DNA of 64,000 bases from JALORV01 sp963780715 (GTDB lineage Bacteria; Pseudomonadota; Gammaproteobacteria; Burkholderiales; Burkholderiaceae_F): contig CAWADK010000001.1 in assembly GCA_963780715.1 (NCBI GenBank), forward strand, positions 62,001 through 126,000, in the 5' to 3' direction. This document shows, one piece after another, positions 46,093 to 55,203 of this stretch. The notes beneath the pieces were generated by a model. It ran no database searches. It was not told the origin of the DNA and saw only the letters and a list, made by a program, of their open reading frames with translations. The position numbers and the translations under genes are program-made. How positions within the stretch are numbered: position 1 is the stretch's first letter; each line of letters starts with the position of its first letter.

Positions 46093-46275
46093 CAGAACGT
46101 CTTCCCACTTTCCAAGAAATCTGCGTCAACCCTTCTGGCTTGCAGCCGCCATTCGAAATGACCGCTGTGGCGTCAATCGCGTGTGCGCTTGATCCGACAG
46201 CTTTTGGCCGACTTCGACCGCCCTTGGATGCGCCATTGCTGCGACGCCAACGACCGCTGAGCGCAGGCCGAGTCG

Positions 46276-46701
46276 TCAGCCCTGCATTTGCAAGAGGATG
46301 GTGCGCTCGAGGCCTGCGTAGCGATGGACTAGTGCCTCGCGATACGCGGCGTTGGCCATCATCGCGAGGAAGTGCTGGTGGCTCGGGTAGCGGACCAGCA
46401 GGCACTTGTCCCAGTCCTGGCTGGCATCACCGATAAAGGTTCTGTCGATCTTCCCTTCCCACACCACCTCGGCATGGCTCACGTCGCCCACGGTCTCCAC
46501 GAATGCCGTCTGGTACCTGCGGTAGGCCTCGGCACCCGAGCAGGGCGCGTGGGGCGACCCCGCGGGGTAGTTCGCTTGCTTGCGGAACTTCAGAAGATTG
46601 AGCATCACCACCGGGCCGTCGGGGCCGGCATCACGCAATGCGCGCACCCGATCGGCCGTGGGGTCGATGGACGGATCGAAATTGGCGGGAGGGAAGGTCA
46701 T
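46276..46701 (-). CDS. DUF1330-family protein
   Basis: A 141-residue single-domain protein of the DUF1330 type: VVMLNLLKFR, GAEAYRRYQTAF and LLVRYPSHQHFLAMMANAAYREALVHR are typical dimeric alpha+beta-barrel motifs. No catalytic residues are predictable. It stands alone on the minus strand in the cassette-like island. Confidence 0.82.
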   Translation of the reverse strand: MTFPPANFDPSIDPTADRVRALRDAGPDGPVVMLNLLKFRKQANYPAGSPHAPCSGAEAYRRYQTAFVETVGDVSHAEVVWEGKIDRTFIGDASQDWDKCLLVRYPSHQHFLAMMANAAYREALVHRYAGLERTILLQMQG

Positions 46702-46903
46702 GGTTGGCCCTTTCTGATGCCGCGTGGTGCATGCGCGGACCGCATTGTCGGCGGGGGCTAGTTCACCGCCGGCGACCTCGCAGAACGGCTGTCGTCGGCT
46801 CGCCGTTCAATCAGCGCACCATGGTGCCACGTCCGTTTCAGAGGCGAATGGCCATCTAGGCTCCGTGTCCGGATTTGGCCGTGCTCTGCCTCGGACGGTC
46901 TTG

Positions 46904-47200
46904 CTACGTCCGCCGCTTCCAAACCATGGGATTACGGCGTCCGTGGAACACTGCCAGGACGACCAACATGTCCTGGCGCTCACGAAAGTAGATTGCGTAC
47001 TGGAAGCGGCGCAGCACTGTACGGCGCACGCTTTCGAAGACAACCGGGTAGCGCTCCGGGGAACCAGCAATCTTCTCGATCGCATCCCCAAGTTCCCTCA
47101 GGAACTCTTCGCCGAGGCCGCGGCGCTGCTCGTCATACCAGGCCGCGGCATTCTCAAGTTCGACCTGGGCGGCGCGCCGAAAGACGACGCGAAGACTCAT
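46904..47200 (-). CDS. ParE/RelE-family toxin
   Basis: A 98-residue toxin of the ParE/RelE superfamily. The N-terminal VVFRRAAQVELENAAAWYDEQRRGLGEEFLREL and C-terminal RRFQYAIYFRERQDMLVVLAVFHGRRNP patterns are characteristic. Its start overlaps the stop of the antitoxin by 4 bases, giving antitoxin-toxin order. The likely target is gyrase (ParE) or the ribosome (RelE). Confidence 0.88.
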   Translation of the reverse strand: MSLRVVFRRAAQVELENAAAWYDEQRRGLGEEFLRELGDAIEKIAGSPERYPVVFESVRRTVLRRFQYAIYFRERQDMLVVLAVFHGRRNPMVWKRRT

Positions 47201-47427
47201 TGTCCAAGTCGCGCTCGAACTGACGCTCTGACTTCACTCCACGGAACGATGTCTCCTGGATAGGCGTCGTCGTCCGCTACACGCCGATCGAGTTCTTCTC
47301 TCTGTTCGGGGGTGAGCGGAAAGACCTTGGCGTCCGCAACAATGCTTGCCCAAATCTCCTCGACCAGCGCCAACCGGTCATCTACTCCGAGTTTGTCAAT
47401 TCCCAGCGACTTGGCGGAAACAGTCAT
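47197..47427 (-). CDS. Addiction-module antitoxin (TIGR02574-like)
   Basis: A 76-residue antitoxin of the type that precedes ParE-like toxins: LGVDDRLALVEEIWASI ... LTPEQREELDRRVADDDAYPGDIVPW is the common pattern. It is first in the operon and couples by overlap to the toxin gene. Confidence 0.85.
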   Translation of the reverse strand: MTVSAKSLGIDKLGVDDRLALVEEIWASIVADAKVFPLTPEQREELDRRVADDDAYPGDIVPWSEVRASVRARLGQ

Positions 47428-47505
47428 CCTAGCCTCCTACGAAACGATTCTATTACCAGAACCCGAACGACTGTGTGGGACAGAATGCATTGAAAGGGAA
47501 CTACG

Positions 47506-47555
47506 TCCGCTGTTGGGCAAGTCGTGCGGCGCAACCAAACGGCAGAAAGTGGCCG
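47506..47555. repeat. Cassette-associated 50-nt repeat, copy B
   Basis: A copy of the island repeat (TCCGCTGTTGGGCAAG ... AGTGGCCG). It is most similar to copy F at 54092-54141 (about 43 of 50 bases). It lies immediately 3' of trpS. Confidence 0.7.
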
Positions 47556-47573
47556 CGTGAAGCCTACCGCCGA

Positions 47574-48587
<1,014 letters not shown>

Positions 48588-48631
48588 GGGAGTCTCCGGT
48601 TAAGTCGCCGACCCGGAAATCAGTGCCCAAA

Positions 48632-48708
48632 ACGACAGCTGCCGCCAGATCGGCGGCAGCTACGTGAGAAAAACGAAACGAGCTAGGACCGCCGGTGTTC
48701 GGCGGACC
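48632..48708 (-). promoter_or_regulatory. Transcription attenuator upstream of trpS
   Basis: On the minus strand, segment 1 (CCGCCG, 48705-48700, just after the Trp codons) can pair with segment 2 (CGGCGG, 48694-48689). Segment 2 can instead pair with CCGCCG in segment 3 (48656-48651). Segment 3 (48661-48652) forms a perfect 10-bp stem with segment 4 (48646-48637), followed by GTCGTTTT as a weak terminator tail. Ribosome stalling at the Trp codons would mask segment 1, free segment 2 to pair with 3, and prevent the terminator. The pairing is read directly from the sequence; function is inferred from the classical trp leader logic. Confidence 0.7.
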
Positions 48709-48748
48709 ACCAACGGCTGCTGCGGACAGTGGCGACGGCGCGTTTCAT
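48683..48748 (-). CDS. Putative trpS leader peptide with tandem Trp codons
   Basis: A 21-residue open frame on the minus strand starting at ATG 48748. Codons 13 and 14 are TGG TGG (RSSRWWSAEH), and it ends in TAG directly before the terminator region. It lies 95 bases upstream of trpS. No convincing ribosome site precedes the ATG, so translation efficiency is uncertain. Tandem Trp codons in a random peptide of this size are unlikely, and their position just before segment 1 of the RNA structure fits an attenuator. Confidence 0.65.
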   Translation of the reverse strand: MKRAVATVRSSRWWSAEHRRS

Positions 48749-48797
48749 GCAACAAGGCTATCAGCAGACAGGGGACGTGCCAACCAGATTCGGAGCG

Positions 48798-48847
48798 GCC
48801 GCTATCGGGCAGATTGCGGGATCTGGCAGCAGGGCAGGTTGTGGCCG
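48798..48847. repeat. Cassette-associated 50-nt repeat, copy C
   Basis: A copy of the island repeat (GCCGCTATCGGGCAGATTG ... GGCAGGTTGTGGCCG). It shares its first 12 bases (after one mismatch) and its last 15 with copy A. It lies 3' of the DHFR-like gene. Confidence 0.7.
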
Positions 48848-48850
48848 TTG

Positions 48851-49411
48851 TTAGCCGCGCGCGCGCCGGTAGTGCATAGCGACGGCGCCGTTGTGGAGCG
48901 GCGTCGCCGAGACCACCTCGAGCCGTCGCGTGCTTGGCAGCCCGCTCTGGTACAGAGTCGGGCCGTGACCGGCGATCCTGGGGTGGACGAGGAACTTGTA
49001 CTCGTCGATAAGATCCAGCCGGTCCAGTTCGGTCGCGAGTTTGCCGCTACCGAGGAGCACGCCGGAAGGGGTTGCGTCCTTGAGCTTCTGTACGCTCGTA
49101 CGCAAGTCGCCGGCGATGTGGTGGCTGTTGGTCCACGGGAAATCCGTTCGCGTCGAAGACACGACGTACTTCGGCTTGGCATCCAGCTTGACTGCCCACT
49201 CGCGCATTGACGGAGGCGCCTCCTCGGCGCCGCGAGCGACCGCCGGCCAGTAGCTCTCCATCATCTCGTAGGTGACGCGGCCCCACAGCATCGCCCCTCC
49301 CTCGTCCATGAGACGGGTGAAGAAAGCATGTGTCTCGTCGTCCGCGATTCCTTCCCGATGGTCTAGGCAACCGTCGAGCGTTACGTTGATGCTAAAGGTC
49401 AAGACTCCCAT
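48851..49411 (-). CDS. Dihydrofolate reductase/RibD C-terminal-family protein
   Basis: A 186-residue NADPH-binding protein of the DHFR/RibD-C superfamily: LTFSINVTLDGCLDH, LWGRVTYEMMESYWP, GDLRTSVQKLKD, LLGSGKLATELDRLDLIDEYKFLVHPRIAGHGPTLY. These stand-alone proteins are probably reductases of unknown substrate and do not necessarily reduce dihydrofolate. It is a single gene in the island. Confidence 0.85.
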   Translation of the reverse strand: MGVLTFSINVTLDGCLDHREGIADDETHAFFTRLMDEGGAMLWGRVTYEMMESYWPAVARGAEEAPPSMREWAVKLDAKPKYVVSSTRTDFPWTNSHHIAGDLRTSVQKLKDATPSGVLLGSGKLATELDRLDLIDEYKFLVHPRIAGHGPTLYQSGLPSTRRLEVVSATPLHNGAVAMHYRRARG

Positions 49412-49553
49412 GGCGACCGGGCTATCGAGTTGGATGAGCGCGATGGACTGTCAGCTTTTGACCAGTTTGCCCACTCCAAGGAATGTCCGCCACAGGCCGA
49501 CTCCTACCCGTTGATAGTGAGCGAATTGAGATCTCGCCCGTCTGTATGGCTCC

Positions 49554-49922
49554 TCAAAAACTAAGGGACGAGGCCCCCGCCATCAAGCGCTCGTGCATCG
49601 CACTCGCTCCCTGGATCTTCACCCCGTCGATGAAGTCGTCCAGCGTATAGCCGCGGGCTTTCACACAGGGAGGACAGGCCCAGATAACGCCCCCGCGTCG
49701 GAGAAAGTCGTCAATGAGCGCCTTCAGCGGATCGAGCGGGGGGACGTGCGGAAGATCTGCCGCACGCTTACGAACCAGGTCGACTGATGCACTGGTCAGG
49801 AACATGAAGACCTTGAAGCCGGACGTGATTCCGCCATTGGCAATCGTGAACCCGACCGACGACAGTTCATGATCCGCTCCCTTGGTCATGAGAACGACTA
49901 GCTCCTTGTTTGCTTCGGCCAT
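49554..49922 (-). CDS. DsrE-family sulfur-relay-like protein
   Basis: A 122-residue DsrE-like protein (ELVVLMTKGADHELSSVGFTIANGGITSGFKVFMFLTSASVDLV). Two Cys occur in WACPPCVKARGY, a potential sulfur-transfer site near the conserved DsrE cysteine. The ATG at 49922 with GGAGGC upstream is preferred over the GTG 3 bases earlier. It could carry sulfane sulfur, matching the sulfur theme elsewhere, but the genomic link is weak. Confidence 0.8.
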   Translation of the reverse strand: MAEANKELVVLMTKGADHELSSVGFTIANGGITSGFKVFMFLTSASVDLVRKRAADLPHVPPLDPLKALIDDFLRRGGVIWACPPCVKARGYTLDDFIDGVKIQGASAMHERLMAGASSLSF

Positions 49923-50040
49923 CACTTGCCTCCGTGAACGTGTTTTAGGGCCAAAGTGATCACAAACCGGCTCGATCGACTATCTCTGAGCACACTGGCC
50001 GTGCCACCAATCTAGCGGGAACGTAGACATCCGAAAAGGG

Positions 50041-50089
50041 TCCGCTCTCGGGCGAGTCAGAGTCGGTGCCAGACGGCGGGTTATGGCCG
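50041..50089. repeat. Cassette-associated repeat, copy D (49 nt)
   Basis: A copy of the island repeat (TCCGCTCTCGGGCGAG ... GGCGGGTTATGGCCG). It lies 3' of the second HigBA module. Confidence 0.65.
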
Positions 50090-50131
50090 GGCAGCGACAT
50101 GGGGGTCGGAGATCAAGGGCAAGGTGTCTGC

Positions 50132-50452
50132 CTATGCGGCGACGGAATGCGCTTCGAGGCTTACGTTCAGGCACTCGCGCATGACTAGAAAGATGGCTGC
50201 GAGGTTGTCCATACTCGGATTGCCTGCCGGTGAAAGCATGCGGTGCAAGCTTTTGCTCGGCTTGTCGGTCATCGTGGCCAACTGCTCGAAGCCGATCGTG
50301 GCATTGACCAGATCACGCAGGATAAGTCTTGCGGTTTCCGGCTCGCCATTCAGGAACAAGGTGGCTGCCTCATCGAGCAAGGCCTGCGCGAACGCAGGAT
50401 CACGGTTAACCCGTTCGACTACCGTTTGCTTGAAATTGCGTGTAAGCGCCAT
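50132..50452 (-). CDS. Antitoxin (HigA-like) of the second toxin-antitoxin module
   Basis: A 106-residue helix-turn-helix antitoxin: MALTRNFKQTVVERVNRDPAFAQALL then FEQLATMTDKPSKSLHRML and NPSMDNLAAIFLVMRECLNV. It starts at 50452, 5 bases after the toxin stop, in toxin-antitoxin order. It probably represses the operon through the palindrome at 50824-50849. Confidence 0.85.
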   Translation of the reverse strand: MALTRNFKQTVVERVNRDPAFAQALLDEAATLFLNGEPETARLILRDLVNATIGFEQLATMTDKPSKSLHRMLSPAGNPSMDNLAAIFLVMRECLNVSLEAHSVAA

Positions 50453-50457
50453 TGCTT

Positions 50458-50820
50458 TCACCTCTTGCGCGGCCCAGCTGGCCTGGCCGCCTTGACCTGC
50501 GCCTTCTTGCGCGCCTTGTACTCTGCCAACAAGGCCTTGGCCTGATCGATATCGCGTTGCTGGCCGCGCTTTGTTCCGCCGCCAAACAGCACGATCAGCG
50601 TATCGCCGTCTTTCGCCAGATAGATCCGGTAGCCCGGTCCCCAGTCGATGACGCACTCACCCATTCCAGCGAACCACTTAATGCTGGACGTGTTGCCAAG
50701 CTCCAGGCGCAGCTTGGCGGTCGTAACCTTGGCCGCGCTCTGCGGGTCGAGGCTGTCGAACCACCGGCGGTAGGGATTCGAGCCGTCTTCGCGCAGGTAC
50801 TCTTCGACCCGGATAGGCAT
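50458..50820 (-). CDS. RelE/HigB-type toxin of the second module
   Basis: A 120-residue toxin (VEEYLREDGSNPYRRWFDSLDPQSAAKVTTAKLRLELG ... CVIDWGPGYRIYLAKDGDTLIVLFGGGTKRGQQRDIDQAKALL) of the same TIGR02683-like group as the toxin at 44894, but clearly divergent. The C terminus is Lys/Arg-rich. It appears intact. Confidence 0.87.
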   Translation of the reverse strand: MPIRVEEYLREDGSNPYRRWFDSLDPQSAAKVTTAKLRLELGNTSSIKWFAGMGECVIDWGPGYRIYLAKDGDTLIVLFGGGTKRGQQRDIDQAKALLAEYKARKKAQVKAARPAGPRKR

Positions 50821-50823
50821 GCT

Positions 50824-50849
50824 GAAAGGTAACGTATAAGTTACCTTTC
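50824..50849. promoter_or_regulatory. Operator palindrome of the second HigBA module
   Basis: GAAAGGTAAC-GTATAA-GTTACCTTTC is a perfect inverted repeat with 10-bp arms, starting 4 bases upstream of the toxin ATG. It is a probable binding site for the antitoxin and overlaps the promoter region. Confidence 0.7.
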
Positions 50850-51010
50850 GTCAAGCGCCCCGCGTGGGTAGCTTGCTGAACCGAACTCTTCGCAACGACG
50901 AAGCCAATTACGTCGCCGGACCGCAGGCGAACCATGCGCCGCCGCGTCCGCTTCCAGGCAAATCAGGGGTCCATGCGGGATGGCAGGTGATGGCAGAGTT
51001 GCGCCGAGAC

Positions 51011-51304
51011 CTACTGGTGCAGCGCCTCCAATGCCGCTTTGGGATCTGAGGCAACGATTCTTAGCAAAGCGCGGGCAGCGCCCGTCGGACGGGTTCTTTG
51101 CTGCTCCCAGTTCTGCAGCGTGCGCAGGTTCACGCCGATCAACTTCGCGAACTGGGCTTGGCTGATCTTCGCCGCTTCCCGGATCGCCCGTACGTCCGGG
51201 TCGCTCATTCTGGTTGCCCGAACGCCAGCCACGGACTTGCCCGCCATGTGGCGCTTCATCTCGCGCACGCCGCGCACCAGTTGATCGAAGTGTTGCTTAT
51301 CCAT
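51011..51304 (-). CDS. NadS/HigA-like helix-turn-helix antitoxin
   Basis: A 97-residue protein with an XRE-type helix-turn-helix (REAAKISQAQFAKLIGVNLRTLQNWEQQRTRPTGAARALLRI). It is the antitoxin for the interrupted RelE-like toxin directly upstream; start and toxin stop overlap by 8 bases. The antitoxin appears intact while its toxin is not. Confidence 0.85.
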   Translation of the reverse strand: MDKQHFDQLVRGVREMKRHMAGKSVAGVRATRMSDPDVRAIREAAKISQAQFAKLIGVNLRTLQNWEQQRTRPTGAARALLRIVASDPKAALEALHQ

Positions 51305-51617
51305 CGTCGACTTCCTTCATCAATGCCGCCAGGACCCTCAGCTGCTGAGTTGTCAAGTCTTCCTGCCTGGCTTTCACGTAACCGAAGACCAAGTAGATCC
51401 GGTCAGCCGAGGTCTGCAGGTAGTAGATCACCCGGGCTCCGCCGCGCTTGCCACGTCCCTACGCGGCCCAGCGCAGCTTACGGAGCCCACCGGTTCCGCG
51501 GATAACTTCGCCCGCGGTGGGGGTCACCAACAAGAAGCGTTGCAGGGCGCGCAACTCGTCGTCGGTCCAGTGCTCCTCGCGAAAGCGGACGAACGGCGTG
51601 AGCTCGACGAAGATCAT
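51297..51617 (-). pseudogene. RelE/HigB-like toxin interrupted by an in-frame TAG
   Basis: Reading from ATG 51617 gives a toxin-like sequence (MIFVELTPFVRFREEHWTDD ... GGLRKLRWAA), then TAG at codon 53 (51459-51461), and continues in the same frame as GRGKRGGARVIYYLQTSADRIYLVFGYVKARQ to a natural stop at 51297. The frame is otherwise open with no indel, so one nonsense substitution (for example CAG to TAG) inactivates it. The antitoxin downstream is intact. Confidence 0.85.
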
Positions 51618-51626
51618 TGTGCGCAA

Positions 51627-51645
51627 TATACGCGTCTAGCGTATA
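51627..51645. promoter_or_regulatory. Operator palindrome of the interrupted toxin module
   Basis: TATACGC-GTCTA-GCGTATA is a perfect inverted repeat 10 bases upstream of the toxin start, the expected place for antitoxin autoregulation. Confidence 0.68.
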
Positions 51646-51749
51646 CGCGGCAAGCGTAGTCGGTCGATGCTGAGGAGAGCGCCAGACGGTCAGCTAACGG
51701 GCAGATTGGGGAGCCGGCGAAAGGGACCGCTCCTGGCCGAGTCGTGAAT

Positions 51750-52145
51750 TCAGCCTGTTAGAGGCGGACGGTTTTTCCGATAGGAGTCTTTCAGGGCGAT
51801 CTTGCCGTACCGAAACGTGAATACATCGCAACCGCGGACTTCCACGCGAGTGCCGTCGGCACGTGTTCCCGTAAACGTCCACTCTGACACTCCCCGGTCT
51901 CCTTGGACAAAATGCTGGGCGCCACCCCAGTGGGCATCTGGGAAGGTCGCCCATACCTCCGCAAAGCCGCTTCGGACGGCTTCACGACCTGTATATCGGG
52001 TGCCGAAGACCTCGGGGCCCGCAGACCCTTCGAAAACACAATCGTCGGTCATGAATGACATCAAGGCATCTACATCGTGACGATTCCACGCATCGGCGAA
52101 TGCTTGCAGAATCTCCGTGGTGACCCCGGGAATAACATCTGGCAT
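51750..52145 (-). CDS. SnoaL-like (NTF2 fold) protein
   Basis: A 131-residue SnoaL/NTF2-like protein: ILQAFADAWNRHDVDALMSFMTDDCVFEGSAG ... GREAVRSGFAEVWATFPDAHW ... GCDVFTFRYGKIALKDSYRK is a typical pattern. Many such proteins are polyketide cyclase-like or unknown in function. It is an island gene without a partner. Confidence 0.85.
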   Translation of the reverse strand: MPDVIPGVTTEILQAFADAWNRHDVDALMSFMTDDCVFEGSAGPEVFGTRYTGREAVRSGFAEVWATFPDAHWGGAQHFVQGDRGVSEWTFTGTRADGTRVEVRGCDVFTFRYGKIALKDSYRKNRPPLTG

Positions 52146-52331
52146 CGGCTCTGATCTCCCTTGTGAACGACGATTTAGTGGAGCTTCCGCGGCCCGAACA
52201 AACGTCTGGGAAGTAAGAGTATCGGAGAGATGGCGGCTGTCGGCTCAATCAGCCGCGCGTTTGACTCGTCCGGTTCTGGCCGGCACCAGTAGCCTGTAAG
52301 ACTCGCCAATTGACGCGAGCAGCGCCCGGAG

Positions 52332-52661
52332 TCAGGCGAACTGAAGCTCGATCTTGCCTGCGCGTCGGCGCACCGGGCCGACGACGATCTTCACGTCGTG
52401 GCCCAGTCTTGTGACCAGTTCCAGCAGTTTGGCTTCGCTGACGCCGCGGAATTGACCACGGGTGATGCGGGACACCTTGGACTGGTCCACCCCAAGGAGG
52501 TCGGCAGCGCCTTTCTGGGTCAGCCGACGGGCCTTGATGGCGCGGGTAATTTCGGCGGCGAGTTGCGACTTGCGCTGCATCTCGGCAGCGTTGGAATAAC
52601 CGAGGTCCGCATAGACGTTGGTGCTGCCTTCTTCGATAAGGATCTCGTTCTTGCGGCTCAT
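52332..52661 (-). CDS. XRE-family antitoxin (HigA-like, DUF-type)
   Basis: A 109-residue protein with a central helix-turn-helix (AIKARRLTQKGAADLLGVDQSKVSRITRGQFRGVSEAKLLELVTRLG). Its start overlaps the toxin stop (TGATG). Proteins of this size downstream of Gp49-like toxins are antitoxins. It is intact, while the toxin has an in-frame stop. Confidence 0.85.
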   Translation of the reverse strand: MSRKNEILIEEGSTNVYADLGYSNAAEMQRKSQLAAEITRAIKARRLTQKGAADLLGVDQSKVSRITRGQFRGVSEAKLLELVTRLGHDVKIVVGPVRRRAGKIELQFA

Positions 52662-53050
52662 CAGCTTGCCCCTTGTCTTTTCTGCCATGCTTCGAAGTCC
52701 AGCTTCGCGGCCTTGAGTCGGGTGTAGATCAGGTCGATGTCTTCCTTCGGTGTCTTGATCCCGCTCTTGGACTTCTTCTGGAAACAGTGCAGGACGTAGA
52801 CTCATCCCGAGAACTTGACCGTGTAGACGGCGCGGTAAGTGTCTCCCCGGTCGTCTTCGACGATTTCCAGCACGCCCGCTGACCCGAAACCAGTCATCAC
52901 CTTGGCGTCCTGGTGCTTGCCGACGGCCTGTGCCAGGTCGATGGCATGCCCAAACACGTCCTTGACGTCCTCGGGCATCGCGTCGAGGTCGCGCTTTGCG
53001 GAGCCGACCCACTTGATGGGCTTGCGGGGCTGCTTCGACATCAGCGACAT
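52661..53050 (-). pseudogene. Gp49/RelE-like toxin interrupted by an in-frame TGA
   Basis: From ATG 53050 (or 53041) the frame reads a Gp49-like toxin (KPIKWVGSAKRDLDAMPEDVKDVFGHAIDLAQAVGKHQDAKVMTGFGSAGVLEIVEDDRGDTYRAVYTVKFSG), then TGA at 52802-52804. It continues in the same frame with VYVLHCFQKKSKSGIKTPKEDIDLIYTRLKAAKLDFEAW to a natural stop at 52661. No frame change occurs, so a single substitution destroys it. Confidence 0.85.
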
Positions 53051-53068
53051 TATGCCAATTTAGGCATA
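53051..53068. promoter_or_regulatory. Operator palindrome of the Gp49-like module
   Basis: TATGCC-AATTTA-GGCATA is a perfect inverted repeat immediately upstream of the interrupted toxin start. Confidence 0.65.
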
Positions 53069-53139
53069 TCAGTATCAATACGACGGGGATGTTGCTGTCG
53101 GACCCCAACGGAGGGTCTTGGCCGTCAGCGACGGGTCCG

Positions 53140-53658
53140 TCATGGATGAACCTTGGCGGGCAGGAATCGAATCATGTGCTCCTCATCAAGGAAGCGCCCG
53201 TCTACTTGCATTGCCGCATTCTCAATTCCATACGGCACAAACCCTGCCGACACATAGAGCGACCGCGCCAAGCTGTAGCCGCTGTACACGGAGATGCAGA
53301 CCTGCGTAATCCCAGGCGCCTGGGCCGCGAAATCGATGGCTGCCTCTAGCAAGCGTCGGCCCAGCCCTTTCCCTCGGCTTTCCGGCCCCACGTACATGCC
53401 CACACGTAAGCCTTGTGGCGGATCTTCTGCATCTGCTCGCGACCGAGTCCTGCCATCACAATCAGCTGGTCGGCCTCGTATGCGCCAAACACGGCCCGGT
53501 CTGCGGTCGGCTCCAGCCGACTCGCAACTTTCCGCGATGCTGAGGTGTGCTTCTTCTTCGTAGCTGGAGGTGAATGACTGCGGACTATTCAGTAGTGCGC
53601 GAAGGCGCAGTTCCTGAAAGGCTGCCGCGTTGGCAGCAAGGAGCCGGCGAATGGTCAC
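53140..53658 (-). pseudogene. GNAT-family N-acetyltransferase with two compensating frameshifts
   Basis: The N-terminal part (MTIRRLLAANAAAFQELRLRALLNSPQSFTSSYEEE) and C-terminal part (GMYVGPESRGKGLGRRLLEAAIDFA, acetyl-CoA binding) are in one frame. The middle reads correctly only in another: LEPTADRAVFGAYEADQLIVMAGLGREQMQKIRHKAYVW. One extra base near 53515 and one missing G near 53405 (TGTGGGCATG) restore a continuous 172-residue GNAT. Two opposite indels so close point to sequencing error or gene decay. The start overlaps the VOC gene stop. Confidence 0.75.
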
Positions 53659-54053
53659 GCGGGATGATTCCCGGCGCTGTGTCGTCGCTCGGGCTGGGTA
53701 AGTTCGATCCGATTGCCGAAGGGATCTTCCGTGAAAGCGCGCTGGCCGCCTTGGAGCTGAACCGAGTCAACCACCACGCGAAACCCATTCGCTTCGAGAT
53801 CTTTTGTGATTGCCTCGAGGTCGTCCACCACGAAGGCGGGATGAGCTTTCTTGGCAGGACGGAAGTCATCTTCCACGCCAAGGTGCAATTGTTGAGTTCC
53901 GCACTGGAACCACAGGCCTCCTCGCGCCGCCAACGGCTCCGGCTTCGGGATCTCAGCCAATCCCAGGACGCGTCCGTAGAAGGCTCGCGCTGCGGCTTCT
54001 TCGCCACGCGGCATTGCGACCTGCAAGTGATCTAGCGCCAGCGCCTTGGCCAT
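53655..54053 (-). CDS. VOC-family (glyoxalase/bleomycin-resistance-like) protein
   Basis: A 132-residue single VOC domain protein (LDHLQVAMPRGEEAAARAFYGRVLGLAEIPKP ... FVVDDLEAITKDLEANG ... AFTEDPFGNRIELTQP). Metal-ligand positions are plausible (His in the first strand, Glu near the end). The stop overlaps the GNAT start by 4 bases, so the two may be a pair. Confidence 0.85.
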   Translation of the reverse strand: MAKALALDHLQVAMPRGEEAAARAFYGRVLGLAEIPKPEPLAARGGLWFQCGTQQLHLGVEDDFRPAKKAHPAFVVDDLEAITKDLEANGFRVVVDSVQLQGGQRAFTEDPFGNRIELTQPERRHSAGNHPA

Positions 54054-54091
54054 GGACGCAATCTAGCGCGCGGGCGAGTCGCAGAAAAGCG

Positions 54092-54141
54092 TCCGCTGTC
54101 CGGCAAATCGTGCGGCGCAACCAAATGGCAGGTCGTGGCCG
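54092..54141. repeat. Cassette-associated 50-nt repeat, copy F
   Basis: A copy of the island repeat (TCCGCTGTCCGGCAAATCG ... GGCAGGTCGTGGCCG). It lies 3' of the minus-strand gene at 54298-55101. Confidence 0.7.
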
Positions 54142-54297
54142 ATAGCTCCATGCGATGCCGATCAGCCGCCCATTCGGCGGTGACCGTCGATCGACTGGAT
54201 CGCCTACAACGCCTCCACGTCCGGATACCCTTCTCGAAGCGGATCGAATCGGACTTTGCCCCGATCTCTCCGCAAGTCCGTTTCTTGCGGTGAGTGA

Positions 54298-55101
54298 TCA
54301 TTTTTTCAGTTCCTTGTTTGCGCGTTCGATTGCTTCACGGTCTAGACGCTTTTCGTCCTTTGCACGTGCGATTGCTTCCTCCTCTTGTTCGCGCTTCGTG
54401 CGCTCGATGCTTTCCGCAATGAGTTGAGACGCGATAGTTCGCTTGCCCTCTTTGGAAGCCAAGGCTTCTATATCGAAGCCGCACGCTTCTGAGGCTGTAC
54501 CTTCGTACATCGGCATGTCGGTGTGCGCGAACATCATGTCAAAGTCGGACGCGCGCCGGACCCGCTCGGGCGTGTTCAGAACTTGTAACCGCACGTGCCT
54601 GTGGGTACCACGTTCTCGTGTTTCGTTTGTTTCTAGACCGAAGGCACAGGCCGCCTCACGCGCCACGGTAGCGCCGAACTGCTTGCGTGTTTCTTCTTTG
54701 CCGAGGCTGTCGCCGTAATGCACCGTGCGCAAGTATTGCTGTGCGAGTGCCGTCAATTCCTTCACCGCGATTGGCGAGTGGCCCCATTCGGTCACGATCC
54801 AGCGCTGCACGTCATCGCGCATGCCGTCCTTGTCGGCGTCGATGCCGTCGGGCGTGGCCTTGCCGGCTTCGCCCGGATCGGGCGGGAGGCTCGCGAGATG
54901 CTGCGGGATGCAGTCAACCGGAGCAGCGACGTTCGGGTTGACGGGCGAGGTGCAGATCGGCTTCGCCTTTGCTGCGGTCTGGGCGGGCTTGCCGCCGACC
55001 GCGTTCGCGATCACCGCGCGGGTCGCCTCGTCGCCGGCAAGCCACCATGTGCCGACTGCTAGGAGCAGCAGCCAGAGCGCATACCTCTTGCTTCGTCGCA
55101 T
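54298..55101 (-). CDS. Membrane-anchored protein with a calcium-binding-like loop
   Basis: A 267-residue protein. It has an N-terminal hydrophobic anchor (YALWLLLLAVGTWWLAG), a Pro/Cys-containing linker, an Asp-rich loop DGIDADKDGMRDD like an EF-hand/thrombospondin-type calcium site, and a Lys/Glu-rich coiled-coil tail (about 225-267). The family is not recognised. It belongs to the cassette-like run by strand and spacing. Confidence 0.65.
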   Translation of the reverse strand: MRRSKRYALWLLLLAVGTWWLAGDEATRAVIANAVGGKPAQTAAKAKPICTSPVNPNVAAPVDCIPQHLASLPPDPGEAGKATPDGIDADKDGMRDDVQRWIVTEWGHSPIAVKELTALAQQYLRTVHYGDSLGKEETRKQFGATVAREAACAFGLETNETRERGTHRHVRLQVLNTPERVRRASDFDMMFAHTDMPMYEGTASEACGFDIEALASKEGKRTIASQLIAESIERTKREQEEEAIARAKDEKRLDREAIERANKELKK

Positions 55102-55203
55102 ATCGCGCCGTAGGTCCCTTTGGACGCACTCGCGTTAGCGAGTCCGCTTTCGAGCGATTCTGGCTGCTCGCGCGGAAGTCAGCAATTAGCCGCGTACTGA
55201 CGA

